A program made the position numbers and the translations under genes. A stretch of 64,000 nt of DNA from Apostichopus japonicus. Its lineage: Eukaryota; Echinodermata; Holothuroidea; Aspidochirotida; Stichopodidae. Location of the stretch: the NCBI RefSeq assembly GCF_037975245.1, contig NC_092561.1:7198501-7262500 (forward strand), read 5' to 3'. Under the pieces are notes generated by a model. The model was not told the DNA's origin. It saw nothing but the letters and a program-made list of their open reading frames with translations, and searched no databases. This document shows, in pieces, positions 34,446 through 47,399 of this stretch. Position 1 is the first letter of the stretch. The number at the start of each line of letters is the position of its first letter.

Positions 34446-36645
34446 CTAGGCAAACGGAATGGAGATGAGAAAAGAAGAAGAAAAAAATGTACTTAAGTTT
34501 TTTTCCGTCTCCTTTCTTTACAGTAACTTAAAATTTCCTTAAAGGAGGTATAATTATATTTAATTGTGATCAAAGTTGCAGGGATGAGCCTGGGGTAAAA
34601 ATAATAATCACGGAAAAATTGCGGTATAGGCTCCAGTTTGCGTATGCTACAGTGTGTTAGGATAATAGTTTTTGTCCCCGAGGGAGAAAAGAAATCACGG
34701 ATATTCCAGAAATAATTTGGTATTAGGTAGGGCCAGGTAATAGAGGAAAGAACGACATTTTTCATGGAAAAGAACAAATGTCATGAGTTTTTATTTTTGT
34801 TCTATCCATAGCTCTGATAAACTTACAATAATATTAAGTTTGATGTCAAAAATTCCAAGTGCACTAGGAGGTATTTTTGAAAACGAAATTCTGGCCAATA
34901 AAAGGGGGGTGGGGGAGTTGGCATTTCAAAGAAATTGATGTCAAGATGGCAGAAGGAAAATTGTTAACAGTTTGCCATGATGACAAGAGATAATTCACTA
35001 TTTTGAACTTGCCAAAGAAACTTACTTTTCTTTCTTTTTTGTTGACATTTGTGTATGGTTTACTGTACTGTGCAAGTTGGGGGGGCAACAAGTAAAACAG
35101 GTCCATGAAACTGTTTTACTTATCTTTCTTGGCAGGTTACAATTTGGGGGTTATCCAGACTTTTATTGGAACTAGAGCAATGCCAATCTGCTAATCAGCT
35201 CAATACACTGATAACTGTACATTGCTGTTGAACATAGCAGGGGTGAACCCAGGGGGTGTGATGAAAGGGGTGTACAACCCCCTCCCCCCACCGCCCCCTT
35301 GCCCATTTCAATCACACACAACACTGTGTGGTTTGTTTGTGTAATGTTTTGTTGTACTGTGCTAGTTTGACGGAGAGACTTGTATAAGATTTACCAATTC
35401 CTTTTTGCAGGTTATTACTCTCCTGGGCAAACAATATGACACTTAAATAAAGGATTTCCATTCCATGACTTGTTATATATTTCATACTTGGAATACAAGT
35501 GCAAAGAAAATTAAGAAGAAGCTGCTTGGCTCTGAATCTTTAACTGTTTACTTTATTTCATTACAAGAATCAAGAAAAGGCAAAATTTTACATAAAACCA
35601 ATTCACATCTTTCATCCACTTTTATAATTGTGCTGGTACAGTATTATGATTATTATCCTTAGTTACAGGTAAAATATAGTACAAATTGAGAAGTACTTCG
35701 TACTAATAACCTTCAGTTGTAAACTAAAATACAGTTATTTTAGTTGAAAAGGGGATAAAACAGAAGCAGACTACATGAAACTTATCCATACATACAGAGC
35801 AAAATACACCCCCTGAGCAAGGTTCACATTCCCAAAAACAGTTACATCCGTTTTTTTTGGGGGGGAGGCAAAACGCGACCCCTGCCCCTTAATTGAGCCC
35901 CAAAATTTAAGACTTTATAATAAATAATACAACACTTGCAACTTCTCAGCATTACAACAGATAAGTTAAAAGTCAAATAACTAAGGCTGACAGTTAAATC
36001 ATAAAAATAATTGTCAGCAACTGAAAAACTCCAAGTTAAAAATATGCAAGAACAAATCCCAGACCGCCCCCCCCCCTTCCCACCCCACAACTTTTTCTTC
36101 AGCTTTCACAGGGCATTACAGGATAAAAACAGCAGCACTTTTATGAATAGTTTTATATAAAACAACACATCAAATACCATCACAGTGGTATGAGCGTCAA
36201 CTGTTGGTGGGTAAAATATGATAGAATTCTGTCACTACCACCTCACTTGCGTGATAACTGATAAAAGATATACAACTTTAAGACAGAAATTACAAACCAC
36301 TGTGGCCGGCCATTACAGTAAGTGACAACCTCATTACACAACAGTCAATAATTTGTTTAGAACTGTCATTTGTGTTTGAGCATCTTGTGAGCAATTTCCA
36401 TCTGGTCAATTGCTTTTTACGTTGTACAAATTATCTAGACTATAAATGGAGGGATGTTCATGATATACATAGTAAAACAATCAACAGCTGATTCTAACAC
36501 CGGACAGATCCGCATTTTGACTTTTTGCGTATGTAGCTATATCAGTGACGCTACACGGCCAGACTATTCTCGAGCCCTGATGGCGACCGACAACCGTATG
36601 GAAGCACATGACCAATGACCATTTGGAAGCACATGTCCATGGAGT
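34446..36645. other. Intronic stretch, nothing recognised
   Basis: 2.2 kb without an exon. It has poly-G near 34903 and 35858, and poly-C near 35279-35296 and 36065-36076. There is no bounded repeat or RNA gene that I can support. Confidence 0.45.
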
Positions 36646-36932
36646 TCACCCCTCGCATACTTTTATGTGCGATTTCCATCTGTACTTCCGGTTGAAAGGT
36701 TTTCCGCATCTTTGACAAGAAAACCTGGGTACTTGTGAATGACCCATTTCATGACGGCTTTGCACTCCCTTATAACTGAACGTTTGACCACAGATTTTAC
36801 ACTGATATGGCCTTCGCTGTGTATGGACAATCTCGTGTTGTTCACAACACGACCGCCAACGAAAGGTTTTGTCACAAAATCTGCACATATAAGGTCCTGT
36901 TTTCCCATCAGCAGTAACCCGTTTTATGGGAT
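36646..36932 (-). CDS. V9: alternative terminal exon, three zinc fingers
   Basis: The acceptor TTTCTTTCTTTGTTTAG opens a phase-1 frame of 94 residues with a short lead (VTADGKTGPY). Fingers at about residues 16, 44 and 72 have predicted contacts WSCQ, YGVR and RYRS. Trp sits at helix position -1 in finger 1 rather than 2. The third finger is C2HC (HIKVC). Finger spacing and linkers (TQRRPYQ, SQVPRFS) match V10. Confidence 0.88.
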
Positions 36933-37713
36933 CTAAACAAAGAAAGAAAATTGGAAACATGGCATATCTTTTTTCTTCTTTTTTAGATTTGAGATTATAG
37001 GGGAGGGGGGGGGCGGAGCGTGCAGTTTCTCATGCAAACGTTTCATAAGTCTTATTTAGCTCACTCACAAATGGCAGATTAAAAAAGATAGTAAAACAAG
37101 ACAACTTTTGAACTTCTGTCAATTTCCAAAAGACAGGTTAAATGTACACTATATCTACTGCTATGGTGTCATATCGACAACTTTTGGTAACAGAGATTAC
37201 AGTGTACATACAACAACAACAAAAAGCCAGTCAAACTGGTACAGTAGCCATATCACTCAGTTGTAACATACTGTCTAAATGTATATAGAGTGATCCCAAT
37301 AAACTAGGCTGCTTTAATAGTATTGCAGGTCAAACAAGCTGTACACATATAATTTGTTTGTTGTTGCTTAGCTACAACATTGATGGTCTCTATTATTGCG
37401 AACATCAATTACAGTCACCAGGTGGTGAAAAACACTAGTTTGGTGTCAATAAAGCAAATTAAACTTGCTTTAAAAGGCTGCACCTTGTCAATTAGAAAAG
37501 CTGCAGCAGCTGCAACATCCCCTGCAGCAAGGCTGAACCAATACCAAAGAATACAAATCATCTCAGCAGACCAGCCTTGCCTTTTTTTGTGAAACTGCAG
37601 ATCATAAAAGCCTACGCAGCCTGGGTGCAGCCTTCTCAACATCCTACTTTTGACACAGGGCCTTATTCCCTCATTTTCCTGACATCAGGACAGTCCAACT
37701 CTGTATATCATTA
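36933..37713. other. Intronic stretch with dispersed-repeat relic
   Basis: No exon. Around 37494-37640 lies a member of the CTGCAGCAAGGCTGAA family that also seeds the 12.3-kb minisatellite and recurs near 44700. Confidence 0.45.
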
Positions 37714-37934
37714 CTACCCATAATGAGCTTTAGTCGACTGATGGCGTAGGAAACTATCCTTTCGTTTAAAGGTCGTCCCACAAACAGTGCAGACAAACGG
37801 TCGAATGCTACTATGGGTGACCATGTGCAGCTTTAGAGCGGATGACTTTGAAAAAGTGTTTCGACAGATCGAGCACACCACCCGTTTATGATGCTTCACC
37901 CTCCAAAGCGGTTCATATTTGGAAACCGAGGCAC
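37714..37934 (-). CDS. V8: alternative terminal exon, two zinc fingers
   Basis: The acceptor CATTTTGTACACAG opens a phase-1 frame of 72 residues, the shortest V exon. Fingers at about residues 18 and 46 have predicted contacts KSAL and RDSR. The second ends H-X5-H (HQSTKAH) and the stop follows two residues later. Linker SSIRPF resembles SQIRPF in V7. The acceptor tract is weaker than in its neighbours. Confidence 0.82.
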
Positions 37935-38505
37935 CTGTGTACAAAATGAAATGACGAGTCAAAAGTTCTATAAGCCACATCAAAATGGTTTGCCAAGGGT
38001 TTTTTTCTAAATGTGCAGAGCAATGGTTTCAATAAAGCAATATGTCAGCACCAGCTCGAGGGGCAACGAGAAGTCTTAAGGGTACGCACCTGCTTGGACA
38101 TAGATCGGTCAAGTTGACGACAACTTATAGCTGAAAAAATCTTTAACCTAGGTACGAGAGTAAAGTCTCTTAAACCCTTGCACATTTCTTGCTTCTCCTG
38201 GTACTGGAAAAAAAAATGAACCCATGAACATTGCACACCACTGTTCAGGACAACATCATGCAGCAGTCCATTTATTCTTTGACATCCCGCTGGCCCTTAT
38301 TCCGCTAGCCCCTATGCTAGCCCCTACCCCGATTTCCTCCCCTTCTTTGTACCTTCCCCTTCTTTGTACCCTCCCCTTCTATGTACCCTGCCCTTCCTTG
38401 TACCCTCCCCTTCCTTGTACCCACCCCTTCCTTGTACCCTCCCCTTCCTTGTATCCACCCCTTCCTTGTACCCTCCACTTCACACGCCTGTGAAGGCTGC
38501 CCCCT
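37935..38505. other. V7 3' flank with minisatellite
   Basis: It has no coding exon. The 17-bp minisatellite lies here (38339-38481), and TTTATT at 38271-38276 reads AATAAA on the transcript strand, about 230 nt past the V7 stop, so it may be its polyadenylation signal. Confidence 0.45.
38339..38481. repeat. 17-bp minisatellite, about eight copies
   Basis: The unit is CCTTCCTTGTACCCTCC, with early copies carrying CTTTG or CTATG. It sits within 25 bases of the V7 stop codon, in what should be its 3' UTR. Like the 22-kb array its period is 17, which leaves several frames open by chance. Confidence 0.88.
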
Positions 38506-38810
38506 TCACTTTCCCTGCCATCCCTTGCATGTCCGCTCATGTTTAGTCATATTCGCCCTCCAGCTGTAGCACCTTCCGCATTTACTGCAGAAGAATTTCT
38601 CTGTGCTTGTGTGACTTCGCTCATGAACTTTAAGATTATCGGATCTGTGAAACGCCTTGCTACAGAAACTGCACTTGAAGGGCCGAATCTGGCTATGGGT
38701 AACTAGATGCCTATTACAACGAGACTGGTTGGCAAAGGTCTTTCCGCAAATGAAACAAGTAGCTGGCTTCAACCCTTTCATTATTAACTGGGGTGACGTG
38801 TGCGGTTTAT
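38506..38810 (-). CDS. V7: alternative terminal exon, three zinc fingers
   Basis: The acceptor TTTTCTCTACATTATAG opens a phase-1 frame of 100 residues. Fingers at about residues 17, 45 and 73 have predicted contacts NSRR, RDNV and WANK. The last is C2HC (HERTC). Finger 2 has the same contact set as finger 2 of V5, three exons away, which suggests shared ancestry of that finger. Confidence 0.9.
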
Positions 38811-40098
38811 CTATAATGTAGAGAAAAGAAACGAGATAGCTAAAGTTCTGGTAGGTCATCATCGAGAAATAGGACAGGGTCTTTTGGATATCGATATAAA
38901 TAAACGGCAGTGAAGAAAAAAAATGGAAAGGTAGGATCGGTCGAACATTAATGTCTCAGATTGATTGTTTCTTTGTTACTTCTTTCTTCATAAAACATCT
39001 TGAATCAGCCAACTGATGTGAAAGTTTTGTTCTACATATGTAGTGTAAATATATATAAATATATTTTTATATATGTAACCTATGTAATGAGGTAATAATA
39101 CAGTGTGCAAAATGTGTGTATTGTGTATTTCTGGGAATGAAAAAATAATTAGAACTTTCTCCAAATAGTGGCACATACTTTAATTAAGACAATTAGTTAA
39201 TTGTAATCTACAGTATTTTTTAATTGACAGTAATGACACTTAATAGACGGTCTACATCCATTAATTTAGAAACCACCAGAGTGACAGCATCGTTAGAAAG
39301 GAAAAAGCACAAACTTTTTGAATCCCGTCATGAAATAATTTATCCGATACTGGGGAATAATAGGCAAATATTGATGTATAGTTTTTGTAAACAGGAACCC
39401 ATAGTTTTGAATTCTTTGTTGTAAGCATTAGTTTCAGAGACCTCAATATTGCAGCACAAAACGTTAAATACTAAATGATTCCCTGCAGACACCCTGGACA
39501 GGGCAATAAAAGGAAGGGAAACAAGTGCAGAGATGACAAACACGCTGTTCATTAACAGATTTAACTGCAGATGAATTTGATACATGATTCGTATGGCCTC
39601 ATTACCCTGTCCTGGCTTTTCAGCCTATCAAATTGACCATCCATCTATCTATTGAAAACATCACCGATTAAAAACAGAATCAATGATTAGAGATGGGTTT
39701 TCCTTCAGAAGAGAATCCCATCTCACAAACATAAAGCCTGATTTTCACCTCAAATCAAGCAAAAGTTTAACCTGCATCCCTACATATGTTTTATGCTTCT
39801 CTCATCTACCAGTTTGGGTATGATGGTTCGGGTTCTTAGCCTACATATTAAGCTCATAACTACAATCAAGAAATTTGATTAAACCTAGAAGCACCATCCC
39901 CGCCCCTCCCCCCCCCCCATCCCTGTCAATTGTAATATCCACACAGGGTATTTTTTGTGTTCACTTGAAAATCCAACCATAAAACCTGTTACTGTTTTAT
40001 AATGAAAAGTACTTTGTGGTAAATATACTGAGAAATTGACAGCTTTTAGGAACACACATCCTTGACGTACGTACATTCAATTTACACATCACAGCTGC
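38811..40098. other. Intronic stretch, nothing recognised
   Basis: It is AT-rich with a TA tract near 39050-39075 and a poly-C run near 39907-39918. No exon was found. Confidence 0.45.
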
Positions 40099-40610
40099 TC
40101 ATTTACTGAATTGATGCGTCGCCTCGTGGCTTCGACAATGAAAATCCTGACCGAACTTGCGATCGCAGAAACGGCACGAGTAAGGCTTCTCTCCGGTGTG
40201 CACCCTCTCATGTCTTATCATGTTTCCTTTGCAATGGAAAGCTTTTCCACAGAATTTACAGGGGTATCTCCCCGACTTGGCGTGATACGCCTCGTGCGCT
40301 TTATATTTTAAGACGTCCGTGAATTTTTTCCCGCAAAATCTACAAAAACTAGGGGAGGGCGAGGGATTGGAGGACCCTCCTGTACTACTTGGGGAGCTGC
40401 TCTTTGGTTTCTTAGCTGTTGCTGCTCTGTCTGCCGAGGGGGAGAGGAACGGTTGATTGAACTGACCAAGGGTGGTTTTATTTTCAGATCCACTTAATTC
40501 AACCAATTTACTGAGCGAGGAAAGATCACTTTGGCGGATGGAATCCTTTTGACCGGGCACCAAACTCTGCTCATGGACTTGATGAGTTGGAGGGCAAGTA
40601 AGAATTTTTC
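40099..40610 (-). CDS. V6: alternative terminal exon, three canonical fingers and long Ser-rich lead
   Basis: The acceptor CTGTTTCTTTGTTTAG opens a phase-1 frame of 169 residues, the longest V exon. About 85 residues of Ser/Pro-rich lead (including PKSSSPSSTGGSSNPSP) precede fingers at about residues 88, 116 and 144. Predicted contacts are DLKA, CGNR and QFHS. The second linker is the classical TGEKPY, and the last finger is a full C2H2 (HEATH), unlike the C2HC used by the other three-finger exons. This makes it the most conventional DNA-binding cassette of the set. Confidence 0.9.
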
Positions 40611-41743
40611 CTAAACAAAGAAACAGAGATAACTTTGGTGAATGTCTGAACGGGAATGGCGTCAGGGTGTCTATGGCAACCTACAGTGAACACGCCATCA
40701 CCACAAACAAGGGAGCATTTAAGCAACTTTGTTTAGTGGCCCTATCTTGTGATTACGACCAACAGAGAGTACAATGATAAGGACTGTGTTCAAATTTTCA
40801 AGGAAAAGAGCAAGTTGCAAAACAATCAGGCGCTCTTTGAAATGCCTCAATACTGGAAGGAGAGGTATGATCCATGAAATTCAATTCTTAGATGTAGAAA
40901 GTTTCTAAAAGACATTCCGATTTAATCAGAGTGTGACCCTAACATTCGCAAACTTGGTCAAACGTGACCCTGCCATCTTCCGGTACATCCATCTTGAAGT
41001 GATTGCCAAAAACACAGAAAACAAGAAAGGACAATTTTAAACTCAAAAAGGTTCATGCAAAGATGTTGTATTCATCATGGTATTAAAGTTCTTTACTCTC
41101 AGTTGACAAAAAACGTTTTTTTCTTCTATCGTAATTAAAGGAAAACTTGCCCAAGAGACCCACCATTTGTTGTTAAGAAATACTGCAAGTTTAATAACAA
41201 GAAGTCCCAAGTTTCTTATGGTCGTTTAAATATTCACGGTTTCAATGCATGGTTGTAACAAGGGGATGGTCATAAAGTTTACACCTAATTAGAAACCATT
41301 ATGTTAATGAATTCAAACAAGTTTCAAGTCTTCGGGAATATGATTTTGCAATAATGCAGCGAGGGAAACTCTTTAAACACAAGAATACTAGTATATAAGC
41401 AGTACTATGTATACTGCTCCAGAAAAAGTACATAACAGTCTCACTGATACTTAACCTAAATAAAACAACAGCTGCAGATATCAACCAAAATGCAACATAT
41501 CGTTGTGCAATGTACACATTCAACTACATCAATGTTTCTTTCTTTAATACTTCCTTCTTCTTTTTCTGTTCATCCAGTTGGTTTACTGTATGTTTCGACG
41601 AACGAACGAACATACAAAATGTATCGTAAATCTACGATCAGGGGGGGGGGAGACTTTGGTAGTTGTTCGCTGGGCCGGGTATGACACCCCAAAGGGTACA
41701 CATCTTTCCGTTAACAGTCTCTTTAAGGACCTGCCATTCGTAA
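40611..41743. other. Intronic stretch, nothing recognised
   Basis: About 1.1 kb without an exon. A poly-G run lies at 41641-41650, close to the V5 stop. Confidence 0.45.
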
Positions 41744-42057
41744 TCATAGTTTGACCGCACCTTGACCCTGACATACTTTCTCATGTGCTCTCTTGATATT
41801 TGACCGACTGTAACCCTTCCCACAGAAGCCACACTTGTAGAACCCCCTGTGGGTGTGACTCCGCTCGTGTACTTTACAATTATCCGACCGCTGAAAACCC
41901 TTCCCGCAAATACTACAGTGGTGCGGACGGACATTGACATGAGTGATTTGGTGTCTCCGCAGGGCATTCTGCGTGCAGACCTTGCCACAGATATTGCAAA
42001 TCGCTTTCCCTCTCTTACCAAAACTTGAAATCCTCTCCGCAGAACTCAACAGATGAT
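41744..42057 (-). CDS. V5: alternative terminal exon, three zinc fingers
   Basis: The acceptor TTTTCTTCTTGTGTAG opens a phase-1 frame of 103 residues. Finger 1 (about residue 20) is one residue short between Cys and His and has Cys in place of the core Phe (GKVCTQNAL). Fingers 2 and 3 have predicted contacts RDNV and RNIA. The last is C2HC (HEKVC). The tail is GQGAVKL. Confidence 0.88.
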
Positions 42058-43319
42058 CTACACAAGAAGAAAATGGACACATGAATAGTCTTCTAATTTG
42101 GTATTGTATCAAGTTTTGGCATATCGCCATAATGAGATTTTTGGGGCACAATGGGCCGAAAACTGACATCCCCAAGGCAGTCGCTTCTCTTACACAACCT
42201 TCCACTGCAGAGACTACAAGTGTACATTTTATTCTCTTAAACAAGAAATCTTCCGACTTTCAATTTAACATGTCCATTTTTAAAAAACCGAAGTAACAAG
42301 GTTTGGATAATCAGTTTTCAAGGAAAAAATTTGTCCCCTCTCCATATCTGCTCATTTGAATGTCCTCAAACAAAGTTGCCCTGAAGATGGCAAAAATTCT
42401 TACAGGACTTTTTAATCGGCTTCTCAATCAATGGTTATTTGAAAATGGGATAATACTGTCAGTTTCCTCCCATTCATCTCCCACTCACACATATTTGCAA
42501 TCTGGCATTAGACGAACAAAGTAGGGTCGTAAAAGAGATCTTTGCTATGGATGGGAGAAATTCTTTCAAGTACAATTTTCTAAATGGTTGTTCTGCATTC
42601 TTTGTTTACATTGTGGACATGGAGGGAGGGAAGGGTTGGGCATGCATGGAGGGAGGGATGATTGGGGGATGGGTAGCACTGAGATTGGGGAGGGGAGGGG
42701 GCGAGTTTCCCACTTGGCATGCATCATCTCATCGCACCACAGAGTATATTTGATGCAATAAATACATGACAGTTGAAGAAATACAAAAATCCTGAACTTC
42801 CTTTTCTTGCTGTATAATGGTTTTAGGATTGAATTGTACAACCTTCTTTCGCAAAAAACTTGTGTTAAAAAAAAATGTCCTTGACAATTTACATAGTTTT
42901 TTTTACAAAACGGCTACTATTTTAAAACAGTAATTCACAGGTCTTACACTATACACTTCAAAGAGTTTGTACATTTGTACAAAGGATACACGCTGTAGGC
43001 AAGTAACCGGCAAACGAATCAATCAATTAACAAAACCAGTGATCAATTAACAAAACCAGTAATCTCCATTTACTGTAGAACTAAGGGTTATTGAAAACAT
43101 CTTTATCACCAGAACTAACGACTTTACTAAATACGATATTACTCAGCACTTCTAAAGGCATAACATAGTCAGTATCTCGGACAGAATTTTCAGCGATATT
43201 TGAAGGCGCTTCCTGTGCTTCCATTGCGATTGGCCTGAAAAAGCAGTACATTTGTGGAATACGACACTTTCGCCTCGGTCTGTACGTATGTTCCGGTTAG
43301 CGAAGGGGTGTTGTCCTAA
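42058..43319. other. Intronic stretch, nothing recognised
   Basis: It contains G-rich sequence near 42621-42705 and a 21-bp doublet (ATCAATTAACAAAACCAGT) at about 43020-43062. No exon was found. Confidence 0.45.
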
Positions 43320-43651
43320 TTAGAGAAGCTTCCATTTTTTCTTACAATGTGAGATATGGTTGGCACGACTAGAGTTGCTAAGCCAAATGAAACTCTCTCC
43401 GCAAATTTTACAAGTTTCCTTTTTATTGCTGTCTAATTGGTGGACCCTTTCGTGTTCCCGCCTTCGCTCGGCGTACCGGAAGGCCATGTTACAGAATCTA
43501 CAGGCGAAGGGTTTTACACCCGTGTGGATGCGCTCGTGCCTTTTACACTGCCACCCCGTGGGGAACGGTTTCTGGCAGTAGAGGCAAGTTTTTCGGATGT
43601 CGCGTCTTCCCGGCCTCCCTAGACGTTTAAGATAAATTCCGCCAACGACAC
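43320..43651 (-). CDS. V4: alternative terminal exon, three zinc fingers
   Basis: The acceptor CTTTCATGCTCAG opens a phase-1 frame of 109 residues. Fingers 1 and 2 (about residues 22 and 50) have predicted contacts TWQR and YERE. After a longer linker (QLDSNKKET), finger 3 is unusual: CKICGESF, then extra residues before the His, ending C2HC (HISHC). V3 shares this long-spaced third finger, so the two are sisters. Confidence 0.88.
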
Positions 43652-44055
43652 CTGAGCATGAAAGAAAAGACACCAGTCACTAACACTGACTCTGAACATC
43701 CTAATCAGAAAGTTGGGACGGACGGACAGACGGCGACACAATTTTCACGGACATTTAGCAAAACGATAGAAATGGAGGCACCCCTGGAAGAGAGAGCACT
43801 TCCACCGATAAAAACAGCACAATTGTCCGCCACTGGAACGAAACTAAATGAAAGTTTCCGCCTGAACTACAAAAGTTAAAGGATGGAATCATAATCTAAC
43901 TTGAGGAGAAACTACGAAGCTGGACAGCTGTGGAACCCAAACTGAGGAATAGGTAGTGGCAAGTGTGACAGATCCCAGTCGAGGATAAACACATTTCATA
44001 GATTTCCGGAGGATCGCGGCAGAAGCTATGTTGGCCCTTAGCGTATCCCCTATTT
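43652..44055. other. Spacer between V4 and V3
   Basis: About 400 bases, which would hold the V3 3' UTR and the V4 acceptor tract. No other feature was seen. Confidence 0.4.
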
Positions 44056-44402
44056 TTACTTGGAAACTTGCACGGGGCAGGTCCTGCTATGGATTTCTTT
44101 GGCATTCACAGCTCTCAGGTAAACTTCCCCGCAATTTACGCAGGTTTCTACTTTTCTTTTGTCAATGGCGTGGATGGCTTCGTGCTGTCGAATCCTGTCG
44201 CGGTACATGAATGTCTTTGTGCAAAATTTACAGCGGAAGGGCCTAACGCCAGTGTGGATACGCTCATGCCTCTGGCAGTGCCAATTGGAGTGAAATGATT
44301 TCTGACAATACGTGCACGACCAGCGTCTGATTCGGTTCCTCTGAGGCTGGGGTGGTGGTGGGGCTTTGGAGAGAACCAAGTTTGCCGCTCCTAGGGCACC
44401 AC
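44056..44402 (-). CDS. V3: alternative terminal exon, three zinc fingers
   Basis: The acceptor TTTCTCTTTGTGCGTAG opens a phase-1 frame of 114 residues. A Pro-rich lead (KAPPPPQPQRN) precedes fingers at about residues 31 and 59, with predicted contacts SWHR and YDRQ. A long linker (AIDKRKVET) leads to the extended C2HC finger 3 (CVNCGEVY...HSRTC). The same third-finger layout as V4 supports a duplication between them. Confidence 0.88.
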
Positions 44403-46484
44403 CTACGCACAAAGAGAAATGGGTACAGTTTTACTTCAAGGGAGAATTCCAACCCATGTTTTTAAAGAGATGAAATATTCTACATGGACGAACAAATCAA
44501 GGAACAACCTTCGAAAGTGGTAACCCAAGTCGACACGATGAAATATATCAGAGAAGTTCAACTGATCTTAGACAGTCTTTTTTTAACTTTAGAAAACAAA
44601 CAAAATGGCTTAAAAGAGTCTAAGAACTATGGTGTTTCCACGAAAGCATTAACTTCCGCTAAACAAGATTTCAGTGAGGCAACAAGACAGAAAGAAAAGC
44701 TGCAGCAAGGCTGAATCAGTATCAAAGAATCTGAATTTCGGCAGATCAGCAGAGCTGATTGTGTGAAATTGTAGTGCCTATTGTGTGAATTTGCACAGCA
44801 CAAAATCTGTCAAGTAACACAGCCTGGCTAGAGAAAGCTGCAGCCCCCTCAGCATCCTGTTGATACAGTGCTTAATATGTAAGTTAATACTTGATAAATA
44901 CTTGGGAGGCCTAGTTGAGTATTGCAACCACAGGTTTACAGAGACTAATCCTCATGTTCCTTCACCACACACCTTTCATGCCTTTATGGTTTAGTTTCTT
45001 CAACACGAAACTCACAAAAATCTACCATGTTAGTAGATTTTTAACAAAAAAATCTAACAAAAACTACCATGTAGATGTACGTTATGGAACGTGCTGGAAT
45101 ATGACAAAGTCACAGGAATCTCTCAATACAGTAATTAACCCATTATGTGATATTTGCTGTTTCTAACTCCACGTTCAAAGTGTATCCCAGAGTGTTTATA
45201 TATTTATCCCTGAAGAGAACTGTAACACTCGGTTGATCAGCTGTACTACTAACTCAACAGCTTAAAGGTCTCTTGCTACAGTACCTAAAGTTTTACCAGA
45301 CAGAGCCCCTCTCCTGCCCCCCCTCCCCCAAAGATTGTTCATACTCCTAGCCACTACAATCTCAAACTTGTGTCAGTGTCTCTACAGGATGTCTTTGTAA
45401 TGCTAATCCCTAAAGCAAAGTGTTTCTTTACATGTTCCAATACTCTCACCCCTAAGAAATTGAAAAAAAAGGACCTTTTGCACCCTTTTCACCAGCTGTG
45501 GATAAATGCTACAGTATCCACATCATCTTATTTCATGGTCTCTGCCTATAGTTTTAAACCCTCCCTACCTCCGCCCCCTCCCCTTCCCCGCCCCCACACC
45601 TTTAGAGTATGCTTTAAAGGAATTAATACAAAAAATGCCATCATAAAGAACAAAAACGGTGAGATGTTTCCACTAATTAATGCATATTTATTTTGTAATC
45701 TGTGCTTCTAATTTTTCTGCAAAATATCATCAAGGTAAAAATAAACTCAAAGACTGTATTTATGGATTAAAAGTCATCATTTTTATTCTTTGTTCTTGTG
45801 CCAAGTGTTGAGGAGCATAAAATAATATTCTCTTCAAATCTTCCTGATTCCTCAATCAAAACCTGATAATTATCCATTGTATCCTTATGCATATTTTGAT
45901 GAAAAGTAAACTGTTCCCTCATAAAAGATTTCCCAAAGCTTATTTCAAATACTAAAGAATATATAAAGAAATTATTTGAGAACTTCTTATAAATGTATGT
46001 ATACATCCTCTTTACAAGTATTAAATTATGAATTAAGTATTCAATAATTCCAACCTCTGCAGTCACTTGGTACAGGAATATCAACAAATATTTATTAGAT
46101 CTATATTTTTATTCCTACCTTTCCTGTTAATGATAAAAGGCCACCTTGCAACATAGCTGACAAAGGGACAACCCTAATTACACAATGTCAAGAGCATAAA
46201 TTATACTATATGAATACTTTAACAAAATTTGATCAAAGTGGTTCTTATCTTGATCACAACTGTGAATTCAACAACTTTCTGTTACACCACAACTTATTTT
46301 AACAGTCCTGATGGAAGATCCTGGATCGTGAACCTATAAAAGAGTTTGCTGACCACTGCTTCAATTGTTAGGAACGATAACACCAGATCTGGACGTAAAT
46401 GCCTTTTGTCCCCCCCTGATGGGACAGGCAACTTAGAACTCTGGAAGCATTTCACACTGATCGTACTATCTGAAATGAGGTTTG
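44403..46484. other. Intronic stretch
   Basis: No exon was recognised. A relic of the CTGCAGCAAGGCTGAATCA dispersed family lies at about 44698-44850. Poly-C runs occur near 45316-45330 and 45560-45595. Confidence 0.45.
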
Positions 46485-46726
46485 TCATGATTCCCCTCGG
46501 CGTTTGTGAATCTGTTCGTGTCTCCTGCAATTGTGTGCAGACACGAAGGCCTTCGAACAGACCTTGCAACGAAAGTTTTTTATCCCAGTGTGTACGAGCT
46601 CATGCCTTTTACACTGCCAACCAGTGGGAAAGGTTTTCTGACAGAACTGGCAAGATTTCCGGAAGGGCAATTGAATCTTCCTGTGTCCTTGTTTGAGCTG
46701 CGATGGCATACTTATTCTCCAATAAT
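46485..46726 (-). CDS. V2: alternative terminal exon, two zinc fingers
   Basis: The acceptor TTTTCTTTGTGCGTAG opens a phase-1 frame of 79 residues. Fingers at about residues 24 and 52 have predicted contacts TWQR and SHNR. The frame ends HKRRGES with no third finger. Finger 1 (PTGWQCKRHE) is nearly the same as V4. The acceptor has the TTTGTGCGTAG block found at V3. Confidence 0.88.
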
Positions 46727-47399
46727 CTACGCACAAAGAAAAAGACACCAGCGTGACTGACCAAAAAAACGAAGGTAGAAGCAAAGGCTGTGAAATCCGT
46801 ATCAATTTAGTGTGCCATGTCAATCAATCCAAGTGTTCCAGTATATAGTAGCGCTTGATACTTGATCTATTAACCTTCAGTATCCCATTCCAATTCCTTT
46901 ATACTGCCCTCATATTATGTAACAAATGTGTGAAGTGGTTATATTCACTGCATAAAACCTGGCAGCTCTTGTAGTCGTCAATGCAAATGGAAATCTAGAC
47001 TTGCGAATCAATTGAATATTCCAACAAGCAGCTTGATATTACGACTTACACATGTATACATGTGGTAGAAATTCCTCTCTGAGTCTACTCAGCCGTATTC
47101 CACTGTCCCACCAGCTTGCGACTAAAACTGAAAATTGAACCTCACCTATAGGAATTTGAAAACTGTGCTTTTGTCTTTAAGTGGACAAAAGGCAATGGCT
47201 TGTGATACACAACCAGCTACAGTCATGTCTCTATCTGAGATGGAGAAGAAAGGGGAGGGGGGGGGGGGGGAAGAGAGAAGGCTTGCTTAACTCAGCAGGG
47301 GTAAGAATATCTTTCAATCTTCTTGTAGAGTGCCCAAACACTTTTTTATGCCGATTGCAGAGGCATTTTCGGTAAAAAAAAATTCTGACACTCAAAGTC
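46727..47399. other. Intronic stretch, nothing recognised
   Basis: It has a G-rich tract near 47254-47275. No exon. Confidence 0.4.
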
